A stretch of 64,000 nt of DNA from contig CALIBQ010000003.1 of the NCBI GenBank assembly GCA_938049385.1, positions 1 through 64,000 on the forward strand, in the 5' to 3' direction. This document shows positions 8,757-17,156 of this stretch, one piece after another; position 1 is the stretch's first letter; every line of letters starts with the position of its first letter. The stretch is from an uncultured Anaerolineae bacterium. Lineage in GTDB: Bacteria; Chloroflexota; Anaerolineae; JACIWP01. A program made the position numbers and the translations under genes. The notes below the pieces were generated by a model that was given only the letters and a program-made list of their open reading frames with translations, ran no database searches and was not told the origin of the DNA.

Positions 8757-9760
8757 GCGTCCAACGGCAGGAAGCCAGCGTCTCTACGACGCTGAACGAA
8801 ATACAGGTGTCCGCCGGCACCGCCGCCGTGCTGGGCCTGCTCGAGCTGAAAATGGACGCCCCGCCCACCACGGCTTACCTTATGTTGGGCGGCCGCTGTC
8901 TGATGAACTGCGCCTTCTGTGCCCAGGCGCGCGACAGCAGTGCCTCCGCTCTGCACTTGTCCCGCATCACCTGGCCCCCCTTCCCCCTGGAAGAGGTCGC
9001 CGGCCGCATCGCACAGGCTTTCGCGCAGAAAACCTTGCGGCGCGCTTGCCTGCAGGTCACCGTCGGGCCGCATGATTTCGAACAGGCGCTGGAGGCGGTG
9101 CACGCCATACGCCGGCACAGCCCGATCCCGATTGACGTATCCATCCTGCCCAATTCTATGGATGAGGTACGCCGGCTTTTCGAGGCCGGCGTCGAACACA
9201 TCGGTTTCGGGCTGGATGCCGCCTGCGAACGGGTGTTCCGACAGATAAAGGGCGGAAGCTGGCGGCGCTCGCTGGCAATGATTGAGGAGACCGCGGCGGC
9301 ATTCCCCGGGCGCGCCGCCGTGCACCTCATCGTCGGGTTGGGCGAGACCGAGCAGGAAATGGTCGAGCGCATTGCCTGGATGCACCAGCGCGGCGTCACG
9401 GTGGGCCTGTTTGCCTTCACACCGGTGCGCGGCACGGAGATGGAGAACATGCCGGCGCCGGCCCTCGCCCACTACCGCCGCATGCAGGCCGCCCGCCACC
9501 TCATTTGCCAAGACCTCGCCCGAGTATCCGATTTCACTTTTGACCAGGACGGCCGGCTGACTGCCATCGCTGTGCCGGACTGGCGCACTCTTCTGCTGGA
9601 TGGCAAGGCGTTCGAGACCTCTGGCTGTCCGGACTGCAACCGCCCCTATTACAACGAGCGGCCGGCCGGCCCCATGTACAACTATCCCCGCCCGCTGTCG
9701 GCAGAGGAAGCACAGCGGGCCATCGAGGAAATGGCGCTGGCCGGCGACCCCAACGCCTGA
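8753..9760 (+). CDS. Radical SAM protein, BioB-like
   Basis: A 335-residue protein translationally coupled to the glycosidase (ATGA overlap, GGAG upstream). The radical SAM cluster motif is C-x3-C-x2-C in GGRCLMNCAFC. Downstream it resembles biotin-synthase-like TIM barrels (QVTVGPHDFEQALEAV; VHLIVGLGETEQEM; FTPVRGTEMEN). Near the C-terminus SGCPDCNRPYYNERPAGPMY adds two cysteines that could ligate an auxiliary iron-sulfur cluster. This resembles the split lipoyl-synthase type (LipS) as well as uncharacterised BioB relatives; I cannot choose between them. Pairing with a glycosidase is not an obvious pathway link. Confidence 0.75.
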   Translation: MSVQRQEASVSTTLNEIQVSAGTAAVLGLLELKMDAPPTTAYLMLGGRCLMNCAFCAQARDSSASALHLSRITWPPFPLEEVAGRIAQAFAQKTLRRACLQVTVGPHDFEQALEAVHAIRRHSPIPIDVSILPNSMDEVRRLFEAGVEHIGFGLDAACERVFRQIKGGSWRRSLAMIEETAAAFPGRAAVHLIVGLGETEQEMVERIAWMHQRGVTVGLFAFTPVRGTEMENMPAPALAHYRRMQAARHLICQDLARVSDFTFDQDGRLTAIAVPDWRTLLLDGKAFETSGCPDCNRPYYNERPAGPMYNYPRPLSAEEAQRAIEEMALAGDPNA

Positions 9761-9814
9761 CCGCTCTGCCCTCCAATTCTTCGCCTGGCGCTGAAACACC
9801 TGGCTCACGGCGCA

Positions 9815-9876
9815 AAGCCCACCAGGGCTTCCGCCCCTCTGCCTACAGGCCCCCCTCCCTGCGTGCGGAGAGGGGT
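9815..9876. repeat. Intergenic dispersed repeat, copy 1
   Basis: A hairpin AAGCCC-ACCA-GGGCTT (9815-9830) is followed by a CCCTCCCTGCGTGCGGAGAGGG-type segment (9852-9875). The same two motifs recur near 10885 and 21476-21550, and the second alone near 14220 and 30408. All copies are intergenic. Confidence 0.55.
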
Positions 9877-9907
9877 CAGGGGTGGGGCTCACTGCCCTAC
9901 CCTATTT

Positions 9908-9936
9908 TTGACAATCTGTCCGCTCTCTGCTATACT
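9908..9936 (+). promoter_or_regulatory. Strong promoter of the tRNA cluster
   Basis: TTGACA (9908-9913), 17 bases, TATACT (9931-9936), about 40 bases ahead of the first tRNA. This is the closest match to the sigma-70 consensus in this part of the window, as expected for stable RNA. Confidence 0.8.
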
Positions 9937-9975
9937 GAGGTCGTGCGGTGGAGAGGGCCATCCACCGGCGTGACT

Positions 9976-10065
<90 letters not shown>

Positions 10066-10084
10066 GTGGCCATCTCAGGAGCAT

Positions 10085-10175
10085 GGGGAGATGCCAGAGT
10101 GGTCGATTGGGGCCGCCTGCTAAGCGGTTGAGGGGCTGAATAGCTCCTCCTAGGGTTCGAATCCCTATCTCCCCG
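10085..10175 (+). tRNA. tRNA-Ser(GCU)
   Basis: Acceptor GGGGAGA (10085-10091) pairs with TCTCCCC (10168-10174). The anticodon loop CTGCTAA carries GCT at 10119-10121. A long variable arm and a TTCGAAT T-loop are present, and CCA is not encoded. It serves AGC/AGU serine codons. Confidence 0.95.
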
Positions 10176-10195
10176 CCTTGGACAATTATATACAT

Positions 10196-10273
10196 GCCCC
10201 CGTAGCTCAGTGGATTGAGAGCGCTTCCCTGCGGAGGAAGAGGCCACAGGTTCGAATCCTGTCGGGGGTACCA
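10196..10273 (+). tRNA. tRNA-Arg(GCG), CCA encoded
   Basis: Acceptor GCCCCCG (10196-10202) pairs with CGGGGGT (10263-10269; a G-T pair at position 1-72). D-stem GCTC/GAGC, anticodon stem CTTCC/GGAAG, loop CTGCGGA with anticodon GCG at 10231-10233, T-stem ACAGG/CCTGT. Discriminator A and an encoded CCA follow. Anticodon GCG reads CGC/CGU arginine codons. Most bacteria use ACG (edited to ICG) for these, so this is unusual. Confidence 0.88.
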
Positions 10274-10278
10274 CGATG

Positions 10279-10309
10279 GGCCTTGCCACCATAGTGGCAA
10301 GGCCTTTTT
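10279..10309 (+). terminator. Rho-independent terminator of the tRNA operon
   Basis: A perfect 11-bp stem (GGCCTTGCCAC, loop CATA) is followed directly by TTTTT (10305-10309). Confidence 0.93.
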
Positions 10310-10354
10310 CTCCCCACCGCCGGCGCCCTGCCAGTAACATCAGGAGGAGCGCCT

Positions 10355-10804
10355 ATGAAACACCTGCCGCTGACCCCCGAAGACATGGAGCTGATTCGTG
10401 CCGCAGGGGAAGCGCTGGGGCGCGCCTATCTGCCAGACCGCCACACCGTTGCCGCCGCAGTGCACGCCGGCTCCGGCCGTATCTACACCGGCGTCAACAT
10501 CGAGGGCATCCACGGCCCCTGCGCCGAGCCGGTGGCCCTGGGTGCGGCATTCTCCCAGGGCGAACGCGACATTCTGGCTGTGGTTGCGGTCCACCGCGCC
10601 GGGAACGGCCTCAGCGTGCTGTCTCCCTGCGGGAACTGCCGCCAGCTCATCCTCGACTATGCGCCCCAGGCCCATGTCCTCCTGGTCGAGGGTGGCCGGG
10701 TCGTCAAAGCGCCGGCGTACGAGCTTCTGCCCGGCGCCTATCACTACTTCGACCACAACGCAGCCCCCGGGATGAACCCCTGGCCCAACCCTGAGCGGCT
10801 CTGA
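10355..10804 (+). CDS. Cytidine deaminase family protein
   Basis: A 149-residue protein with a Shine-Dalgarno CAGGAGGAG ahead of the ATG. Zinc-site motifs of the homotetrameric cytidine deaminase / blasticidin-S deaminase fold are present: GPCAEPVALGAA supplies the first Cys and the catalytic Glu, and SPCGNCRQL supplies the other two Cys ligands. A substrate-side VNIEG motif (usually xNVEN) is also seen. The usual reaction is hydrolytic deamination of cytidine or a related base or nucleoside in pyrimidine salvage. Length fits the family. It stands alone between the tRNA terminator and the metal-efflux genes. The precise substrate is uncertain because the xNVEN motif is altered. Confidence 0.8.
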   Translation: MKHLPLTPEDMELIRAAGEALGRAYLPDRHTVAAAVHAGSGRIYTGVNIEGIHGPCAEPVALGAAFSQGERDILAVVAVHRAGNGLSVLSPCGNCRQLILDYAPQAHVLLVEGGRVVKAPAYELLPGAYHYFDHNAAPGMNPWPNPERL

Positions 10805-10852
10805 TATCTGGCGAGGCCTGCGCCGGCTTAGCAGATACCATCGCGGCTGATG

Positions 10853-10922
10853 GCCTGGTGCTTCAGCACCAGGCTCACGGTACCAAGCCCCACTGGGGCT
10901 TCGCTGCGTAAGCCGGTGGCTT
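10853..10922. repeat. Tandem hairpins of the intergenic repeat, copy 2
   Basis: Three adjacent perfect palindromes: GCCTGGTGC-TTCA-GCACCAGGC (10853-10874), AAGCCCC-ACT-GGGGCTT (10885-10901) and AAGCC-GGT-GGCTT (10910-10922). The middle one matches copies near 9815 and 21476. The rest of 10805-11043 holds no gene that I can support. Confidence 0.55.
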
Positions 10923-11043
10923 CCAGCCGCCGGCGAACCTGCCGGCCTACAGCTCGTAGGTCCATGCGAACGAAAAGCTGTGGCACCGGCCAGCCTCGAT
11001 GAGCACTTGAGACAGCAGGCTTGCACACCCTGATCAGGCCCAT

Positions 11044-11072
11044 TTGACATCCTGCCCGATCTATGCTATTAT
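11044..11072 (+). promoter_or_regulatory. Promoter of the metal-sensor gene
   Basis: TTGACA (11044-11049), 17 bases, TATTAT (11067-11072), with the repressor operator immediately downstream. Confidence 0.75.
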
Positions 11073-11080
11073 AAATGATG

Positions 11081-11097
11081 TTTGAACATATATTCAT
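11081..11097. promoter_or_regulatory. SmtB/CzrA-type operator upstream of the repressor gene
   Basis: The imperfect inverted repeat TGAACA-TA-TATTCA overlaps the expected transcription start. It matches the TGAAxx-N2-xxTTCA pattern bound by ArsR/SmtB family zinc sensors, implying autoregulation. Confidence 0.7.
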
Positions 11098-11120
11098 GAA
11101 TATTCCTGGGAATTGGGCCA

Positions 11121-11459
11121 ATGAGCGCGGATACAGATAACCCACAGGGATCGTGTGCGCTGTCGCTCTCCTTCGTGGATGAGCACACCGCCGCACGCCT
11201 GGCGGAAATCTTCAAGGCCCTGAGCGACCCGACGCGCGTGCGGCTGATCGCCGCATTGTGCGCCGGCGAGCGCTGTGTGCATGAGCTGGCCGAACAGCTC
11301 GAGATGAGCCAGTCCGCCATCTCTCACCAGCTCCGCACCCTGCGCCAACTGCGCCTGGTCCGCTCCCACAAAGAAGGCCGGCATGTCTACTACGCGCTGG
11401 ACGATGACCATGTCCTCACCCTTTTCGCCCAGGGCATGGACCACGTCCAGCATATCTGA
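11121..11459 (+). CDS. ArsR/SmtB-family zinc-type metal sensor repressor
   Basis: A 112-residue winged-helix repressor. The recognition helix is MSQSAISHQLRTLRQL and the wing is GRHVYYAL. The alpha-5 metal site is complete: D95-x-H97-x10-H108-x2-H111, the CzrA-type zinc/cobalt arrangement. The alpha-3 region has RCVHEL instead of the CVCDL of CadC, so a cadmium/lead site there is not supported. In this family, metal binding releases the repressor from DNA. The gene has its own promoter and operator, and a second operator precedes the efflux ATPase downstream. Confidence 0.9.
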   Translation: MSADTDNPQGSCALSLSFVDEHTAARLAEIFKALSDPTRVRLIAALCAGERCVHELAEQLEMSQSAISHQLRTLRQLRLVRSHKEGRHVYYALDDDHVLTLFAQGMDHVQHI

Positions 11460-11523
11460 ACAGACATCCCGCCGGCCCACCATACATCCCTGACCGCATG
11501 GAGACCTGAGAGCACGTCGCAGT

Positions 11524-11550
11524 GAGGCGACCGCATGGTCGCCTCTTATT
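11524..11550 (+). terminator. Terminator after the metal-sensor gene
   Basis: A 9-bp perfect stem (GAGGCGACC-GCAT-GGTCGCCTC) is followed by TTATT. It separates the repressor transcript from the ATPase gene. Confidence 0.75.
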
Positions 11551-11561
11551 CCGGAATAACG

Positions 11562-11585
11562 ATGAATATATACTCATATATTCAT
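11562..11585. promoter_or_regulatory. SmtB/CzrA-type operator of the efflux ATPase gene
   Basis: A perfect 10-bp inverted repeat ATGAATATAT-ACTC-ATATATTCAT lies 15 bases ahead of the ATPase start, a stronger palindrome than the one in front of the repressor gene. Confidence 0.8.
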
Positions 11586-11600
11586 TATTGAGGTGCAGAC

Positions 11601-14201
11601 ATGGCAGAATTGCAGTACCACCCCTTTCCTGAACAACCCGAACGGCGGGAATGCCCCGCCTGCCTCGGCCGGCTGAAAGAGAACCTGCTCGCCCAGGCCG
11701 GCGTCGAAGCAGTCGACGCGGACCAGCAGGGCACCCTGCGGGTCCAGTTCAACCCGGAAAAGGTCTCCCGCTCCTCCCTGCTGGAGCAGGCACGCCGGCA
11801 GGAATCTGCCCTCGGACAGAATATCCGCCATCTGCGCTATACGGTCGGCGGCATGGACTGCACCGAGTGTGCGCGCACCATCGAGAAGACGATCCGCCGG
11901 CTTCCTGGCGTGCGCGACGCATTCGTCAATTTCGGGACAGGGACGCTTATTGTCGAGGTCGAGGGTGATGCCGAGCTGGGGCCGGCCATCGAACGGCAGG
12001 TCTCCGCGCTGGGCTATACCCTGCAGAAAAGCGGCGGCCCTCAGATCACCGTGTTCCGCGTGGAAGGTATGGACTGCGCGGACTGCGCCGCCAAGCTGGA
12101 GCAAATCGTGACTTCGCTGGAGCAGGTGCGCTCCGCCCGGGTGAACTTTGGCGCCGGCCTGCTCACTGTGGAACATAACCGGCCGGACATCCTCGAAGCG
12201 CTCCAACAATCAGTGCAGGCCGCCGGCTATCGCCTGGAACCCGCCGGCCCGACGCCGAAAGGTACCGCCCTGCCTTGGTGGAAACCGCGCAGTCCGCGTG
12301 AGTGGCTCACACTGGCCAGTGGGTTGGCCTGGGCAGTCGCCGGCATCCTTCATCTCACCGGCGCTGGCCCGCTTTTCACCATTCCCTTCTGGGCGACAGC
12401 CATCCTGCTGGGCGGATTCCCCATCGCGCGCGCCGGCCTGGCCGCCCTGCGCACAGCGCGCTCGATTGACATGAATCTGCTTATGACGGTAGCGGTACTC
12501 GGTGCCGCCGGCATCGGCGAATGGGCGGAAGCCGCCACAGTGGTGTTTCTTTTCTCCATCGGACACATTCTCGAAATACGCACCATGGACCGCGCCAGGA
12601 ACGCCATCCAGAAGCTCTTTGACCTGGCCCCCCGCCTGGCGGCACGTCTGCGCGACGGCGTCGAAGAGAAGGTGCCGGTGGAATCCCTCCGGGTCGGCGA
12701 CCGCATCCTCGTGCGGCCCGGCGAGCGCATCCCGATGGATGGACAGGTGCTGGCCGGCCGCTCCAGCGTGGACCAATCCCCCATCACCGGGGAATCCATG
12801 CCGGTGGAGAAGGGGCCTGGCGATCCGGTGTACGCCGGCAGTCTCAACGGCGAGGGCGCGCTGGAGATCGCGGTAACCTGCCTGGCACAGGACAATACCC
12901 TGGCGCGCATCGTGCACATGGTACAGGAGGCCCAAGGGTCACGCGCCCCGTCCCAGCGTCTGGTGGACCGCTTCGCGTCGGTCTACACCCCGGTGGTGCT
13001 GGCCCTGGCGGCCGGCGTCGCCGCTGTCCCGCCCCTGATGTTCGGGGAACCCTTCCTGCCCTGGCTCTACCGTGCGCTCACCCTGCTGGTCATCTCCTGC
13101 CCTTGCGCGCTGGTCATCTCCACACCGGTAGCCATTGTCTCTGCGCTGAGCAGTGCGGCCCGCCAAGGCATTCTCGTCAAAGGCGGCCTGCACCTGGAGA
13201 ACGCCGGCCGGCTCAAAGCCGCCGCCTTCGACAAGACCGGCACCCTCACTCGCGGCCGGCCGGTCGTAACTGACCTCATCAGCTTCAATGGACATAAGCC
13301 GGAAGAACTGCTCGCTATCGCCGCATCTATCGGAGAGCGCTCCAGCCATGCCCTGAGCGAGGCCATCGTATCCGCCGCGGAGGAGCGCGGCGTGATGCGC
13401 TGGAAGGCGGAGGATTATCGTGCGCTGGCCGGCCAGGGAGCTGTGGCTCGCGTGAATGGCTGTCTCTTCATCCTCGGCAGTGCCCGGTTAATGGAACAGT
13501 TCGCTCTGCTCAATGAGGAAGCCCGGCAGCAGCTCGAAAAGCTTCAGCAGAAGCGCCGCAGTGTGGTGTTGGTGGCCAGCCGGGAGGGGTGCGAGCACGT
13601 CGGTGGGCCCCATCTCATCGGCGCTATCGGTCTGGCGGACGAACCACGCCCCGAAGCCGCTGAGGCCGTCCGCAGACTGCGCGCCGCCGGCATTTCCCAT
13701 ATCATCATGCTTACCGGCGACCATCAGCGCGTCGCGCAAGCCATCGCCGATGAGCTGGGCCTGGATGAATTTCATGCCGAACTTCTGCCGGCACAGAAGG
13801 TGCAGGTGGTAGAGCAGTTGATACAGCGCTACGAGCGCGTTGCGATGGTGGGCGACGGCGTCAACGACGCGCCGGCGCTCGCCCGCGCCACCATCGGTAT
13901 CGCCATGGGTGCCGCCGGCACCGATGTAGCGCTGGAGACTGCCGATGTGGCGCTCATGTCGGACGACCTGCGCAAGATCGCCGACCTGGTGGAGCTGGGC
14001 CGGCGCACCCGCCGCAACATCACGCAGAACGTGGCTTTCTCTCTGGCGATCAAGCTGACGTTCCTGATCCTGGCGGTGGCCGGCATGGCCACGCTGTGGA
14101 TGGCCGTCTTCGCTGATGTAGGCGCATCTCTGCTCGTTATCCTCAACGGCCTGCGCCTGCTGGCCGCCCGGCCCGCTAACCCGCCGGCCTCGTCAAAGTG
14201 A
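11601..14201 (+). CDS. Zn/Cd/Pb-type P1B ATPase with three HMA-like domains
   Basis: An 866-residue membrane pump. Metal-binding CxxC domains lie at the N-terminus: a divergent one (CPAC, 18-21) and two canonical ones (GMDCTEC with C87/C90; GMDCADC with C159/C162). The actuator TGES motif is at 396-399. The membrane CPC motif is at 500-502 and the phosphorylated D544 is in DKTGT. HP (SSHAL) and GDGVNDAP motifs follow. Near the end VFADVGASLLVILNGLRLL carries the Asp typical of ZntA-like Zn/Cd/Pb exporters rather than copper pumps. The perfect operator just upstream and the adjacent zinc-type repressor support metal-induced efflux. Confidence 0.92.
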   Translation: MAELQYHPFPEQPERRECPACLGRLKENLLAQAGVEAVDADQQGTLRVQFNPEKVSRSSLLEQARRQESALGQNIRHLRYTVGGMDCTECARTIEKTIRRLPGVRDAFVNFGTGTLIVEVEGDAELGPAIERQVSALGYTLQKSGGPQITVFRVEGMDCADCAAKLEQIVTSLEQVRSARVNFGAGLLTVEHNRPDILEALQQSVQAAGYRLEPAGPTPKGTALPWWKPRSPREWLTLASGLAWAVAGILHLTGAGPLFTIPFWATAILLGGFPIARAGLAALRTARSIDMNLLMTVAVLGAAGIGEWAEAATVVFLFSIGHILEIRTMDRARNAIQKLFDLAPRLAARLRDGVEEKVPVESLRVGDRILVRPGERIPMDGQVLAGRSSVDQSPITGESMPVEKGPGDPVYAGSLNGEGALEIAVTCLAQDNTLARIVHMVQEAQGSRAPSQRLVDRFASVYTPVVLALAAGVAAVPPLMFGEPFLPWLYRALTLLVISCPCALVISTPVAIVSALSSAARQGILVKGGLHLENAGRLKAAAFDKTGTLTRGRPVVTDLISFNGHKPEELLAIAASIGERSSHALSEAIVSAAEERGVMRWKAEDYRALAGQGAVARVNGCLFILGSARLMEQFALLNEEARQQLEKLQQKRRSVVLVASREGCEHVGGPHLIGAIGLADEPRPEAAEAVRRLRAAGISHIIMLTGDHQRVAQAIADELGLDEFHAELLPAQKVQVVEQLIQRYERVAMVGDGVNDAPALARATIGIAMGAAGTDVALETADVALMSDDLRKIADLVELGRRTRRNITQNVAFSLAIKLTFLILAVAGMATLWMAVFADVGASLLVILNGLRLLAARPANPPASSK

Positions 14202-14219
14202 CAGTTACCTCCGCAAAGT

Positions 14220-14250
14220 CCCCCTCCCTGCGTGCGGGAGTCCCCCTTCT
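14220..14250. repeat. Fragment of the intergenic repeat (CCCTCCCTGCGTGCGG type)
   Basis: CCCCTCCCTGCGTGCGGGAG followed by a C-rich tract, matching segments near 9852 and 21512, in the gap between the ATPase and channel genes. Confidence 0.5.
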
Positions 14251-14318
14251 CCTGCGATTTGCAGGTATCCGCCCCGTTGATTATCATATCCTCTGGAATC
14301 GCCCGGAGGTGCCGCAAA

Positions 14319-15377
14319 ATGCCCATCACTACCCCAGTCCAGCGCATCTATCGGCTGATCCTGTTCTTCTTCCTCCTGGTCTTCGTGGGGGTCGCCGGCT
14401 ATATGCTCCTCGAAGGGCTTCCCTTGCTGGACGCCCTCTACATGACCATTATCACCATCTCCACTGTGGGATTTCAGGAGGTCCGCCCATTATCTGCCGA
14501 CGGCCGCCTCTTCACGATGGTGCTGGTACTGCTGGGTGTCGGTGCCGGGGCATATACCTTTGGCACCATCGCGGAATTCCTGATCGCCGGCGAGCTGGCC
14601 GGCACGCTCAAGCGGAGGAGACTCATGCGCGCCATCGAACGCCTGCACGGACATTACATCGTGTGCGGCTACGGCCGGGTCGGAGAACAGGTCGCCAGGG
14701 GGCTGGCTGATGAGGGCATCCCTTGTGTCATTGTGGACCAGGCTGGCGAGGCCATCCAGCGTTGCGAGCAGTGCGGCATTCTGTACGTCATGGGCGATGC
14801 CACGGAGGATGAGACGCTCCTGCGCGCCGGCATCGAGCGCGCCCGCGGTCTGGTAGCCGTGCTGGACAACGACGCGGAGAACGTCTTTGTGGTGCTGAGC
14901 GCACGCTCGCTGAACCCACACCTGACCATTATCGCCCGCGCTACCACACGGGAAGCCGAGGCGAAACTGCGAAAAGCCGGCGCTGACGGCGTCCTGTCCC
15001 CCTATCAACTGGCGGCGCACCGCATCGTCCGCGAGCTGACCCGCCCGCATGTGATGATCTTCCTCGAGAAAGCCATGGGCAATGACCCGGAGCTGTACAT
15101 GGACGAGATCCGCATCCATCCCACATCGGAACTGGTGGGGAAGACGTTGGGCGAGGCAGAACTGCGCACACGCACCGGCGCCAATGTGCTTTCTATTCTG
15201 CGCGGGGCAGACCAAAGAGTGATCGACTGGGCGCCAGACCTGACCCTGCAGGCGGAGGATGTCATGGTGGTACTGGGCCGGCCGGAACAGGTGGAAGCCC
15301 TGGCGCGGTTAGCTGGCGACGAGAAATACCTATCGCGAGTTTCCAAAAGACGGGTCGGCGGGGTCAATCAGTCATAA
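14319..15377 (+). CDS. Potassium channel-like protein with RCK (TrkA) domains
   Basis: A 352-residue protein; the ATG at 14319 is chosen because GGAGGT lies 8 bases before it. Two transmembrane helices (about 11-31 and 65-90) flank a pore loop with TISTVGFQEV in place of the usual TVGYGD filter. A Rossmann RCK-N domain starts at YIVCGYGRVGEQVARGL (GxGxxG) and an RCK-C domain (about 265-350) follows. Related proteins gate K+ flux in response to nucleotides or ions. The altered filter (GFQE) makes K+ selectivity uncertain. Its 3' end overlaps the convergent membrane gene by 14 bases. Confidence 0.83.
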   Translation: MPITTPVQRIYRLILFFFLLVFVGVAGYMLLEGLPLLDALYMTIITISTVGFQEVRPLSADGRLFTMVLVLLGVGAGAYTFGTIAEFLIAGELAGTLKRRRLMRAIERLHGHYIVCGYGRVGEQVARGLADEGIPCVIVDQAGEAIQRCEQCGILYVMGDATEDETLLRAGIERARGLVAVLDNDAENVFVVLSARSLNPHLTIIARATTREAEAKLRKAGADGVLSPYQLAAHRIVRELTRPHVMIFLEKAMGNDPELYMDEIRIHPTSELVGKTLGEAELRTRTGANVLSILRGADQRVIDWAPDLTLQAEDVMVVLGRPEQVEALARLAGDEKYLSRVSKRRVGGVNQS

Positions 15378-16023
15378 TATACGGACGGGTCCGGCGGGAC
15401 CATGCCGCGACCGCCGCGCCTGCCAGCAAAAGCGCGCCGGCCGCCATAACGCCCCATCCCCACCCCCAGGGCGCCGGCGCGCCGTACACCCGATCTACGG
15501 CCGGCTTGACTTGCAGGAACGCCCATACCGCGCCGGCCGCGGTCAGAGCATTCGCGGCTGCCGCCAGCAGGATGAGCCAGCGCCACGACAGGAGCCGCCA
15601 CGCCGGCGCCAGCACCAGCGCGGCCAGGCCGGCCAGCATAACCATCGTGGACAGCCGGAATTCCGGCGCCCAGAGGAGCGCCGGATACCACGCCGGCGGC
15701 AGTAGCGTCAGGGAGGTCAGCACGCCGGCCGCCGCCCCCACCATCCTCCAGTACCAGCGCAGTCGCAATGCAGGATGAAAGAGGCACAGCGCCAGCGCCA
15801 ATGTGATGGCGCCGGCCGGCAGGATGAACCAGCCGCGCCACACCGCCAGGGTGCCGGCGCGGTACTCCGCCAGGAACTTCACATATTCCGCCAGGTCATA
15901 GCCCAACAGGACCAGGCCGGCGGTCTTATGGCTCACCCAAGGCCCCCAGTAGCCGCATACCAGCAGGACCAGGCCGGCCAGCACGCTGGCCCTTTCCCAA
16001 CCGTTCACACGTTTATCGTCCAT
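15364..16023 (-). CDS. Hypothetical multi-spanning membrane protein
   Basis: I do not recognise a family. The 219 residues hold five or six hydrophobic segments (about 12-30, 63-82, 90-108, 120-140, 145-165, 190-210) and short Arg-rich loops, ending in a basic tail (SRRTRPYI). Its ATG lies inside the end of the upstream glycosyltransferase gene (11-base overlap), so it is the last gene of the minus-strand polysaccharide operon. A role in surface glycan export or membrane organisation is inference from position only. Confidence 0.65.
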   Translation of the reverse strand: MDDKRVNGWERASVLAGLVLLVCGYWGPWVSHKTAGLVLLGYDLAEYVKFLAEYRAGTLAVWRGWFILPAGAITLALALCLFHPALRLRWYWRMVGAAAGVLTSLTLLPPAWYPALLWAPEFRLSTMVMLAGLAALVLAPAWRLLSWRWLILLAAAANALTAAGAVWAFLQVKPAVDRVYGAPAPWGWGWGVMAAGALLLAGAAVAAWSRRTRPYIMTD

Positions 16024-17155
16024 GCATCACCTGCGCATATTCCCGTACCAGTGCCTCTGCCGACCTCTGCCAGGTGAACTTCGCCGCACGCGCCAGGCCG
16101 GCCGCCCGCAGTCGCTCCCGCAGCGCGCTGTCCCCCACCCCCTTCTGCATGGCCTCCACAAGCGCCTCCTCGTCCAGCGGGTCGAACATAACCGCCGCCT
16201 CGCCGGCTACCTCTGGCAGGGAAGAGGCGTTCGAGCAGGCGACCGGACATCCGCATGCCATGGCCTCCAGCGGCGGCAGACCGAACCCTTCGTACAGGGA
16301 TGGATAGACGAAGAGCCAGGCGCGGCGGTACAGCGCCGGCAAGAGGCGGTCCTCCACAAAGCCCAGCAGATGCACATGCTCCCGAACACGGAGCGACCGA
16401 TGGGTCGCGAAAATCTCCTCGTACAGCCAGCCCTTCCCGCCGGCGATGACCAGCTCGGGAAAATCGCCGCCAGCTTCCTCCCATGCCCGTTCATATGCCC
16501 GCATCAGCCGCACGTAATTCTTGCGCGGTTCCAGCGTCCCCAGGCTGAGGATGTACGGCGCGTTCAGCCCATAGCGCTGGACCAGCTCCGCATCCAGCGC
16601 CGGCTCAGGCGCCGGCGAGAAGCGCTCCTCCACCCCGCCGTACACCACAGCGACCTTTTCCGCCGGCACCCCCAGCAGTGCTATCAAATCCTCGCGCGCC
16701 GCCTGCGAATCGGCCAGGACCCGCGCCGCGCGCCGCAGGGAACGCGGCACCACCTGCATAAGGTAGCGCCGCAGGTTCGGATGCGCGCATTCGGGAAAAC
16801 GCAGGAAAGAGAGGTCATGCACGGTCAGGATGCCCGGCGCACGGGTCGGCGGGAGGACGAAATCGGTGGCATGAAACAGGTCACAGCGGCCGGCCCATGT
16901 TTCGACCGGCAGGGGCACGCCGGCCCGATGCCAGAGGATGGTCAGAAGGCGTTCGGAAAGCGCAGTATCAACCAGCCGCACATGAGATGGCCAGCCGGCC
17001 CGCTCCGGGTGGTCGGCCGGCACAGGGCCGGCCGCGAACAGCGTGATATGATGTTCCGCAAGGAGCGGCACCGCGGCATGCACCAGATGACGGGTCAGCC
17101 GGCCGATGCCGGCGGCCTGGCGCAGCGCCGGCGTGTAATCAATGACGATATGCAC
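16013..17155 (-). CDS. Glycosyltransferase family 4
   Basis: A 380-residue cytoplasmic GT-B enzyme. GTG at 17155 follows the GtrA stop directly and has AAGGG 8 bases upstream. N-terminal features: VIDYTPALRQAAGIGRLTRHLV (acceptor side). Donor-side features: ILSLGTLEPRKNYVRLMRAY, then VYPSLYEGFGLPPLEAMACG, whose E-x7-E pair is the GT4 nucleotide-sugar site. Enzymes of this type retain configuration when moving mannose, glucose or similar sugars to lipid-linked glycans. The gene is tightly packed between gtrA-like and membrane protein genes in one operon. Confidence 0.88.
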   Translation of the reverse strand: MHIVIDYTPALRQAAGIGRLTRHLVHAAVPLLAEHHITLFAAGPVPADHPERAGWPSHVRLVDTALSERLLTILWHRAGVPLPVETWAGRCDLFHATDFVLPPTRAPGILTVHDLSFLRFPECAHPNLRRYLMQVVPRSLRRAARVLADSQAAREDLIALLGVPAEKVAVVYGGVEERFSPAPEPALDAELVQRYGLNAPYILSLGTLEPRKNYVRLMRAYERAWEEAGGDFPELVIAGGKGWLYEEIFATHRSLRVREHVHLLGFVEDRLLPALYRRAWLFVYPSLYEGFGLPPLEAMACGCPVACSNASSLPEVAGEAAVMFDPLDEEALVEAMQKGVGDSALRERLRAAGLARAAKFTWQRSAEALVREYAQVMHGR

Positions 17156-17156
17156 C

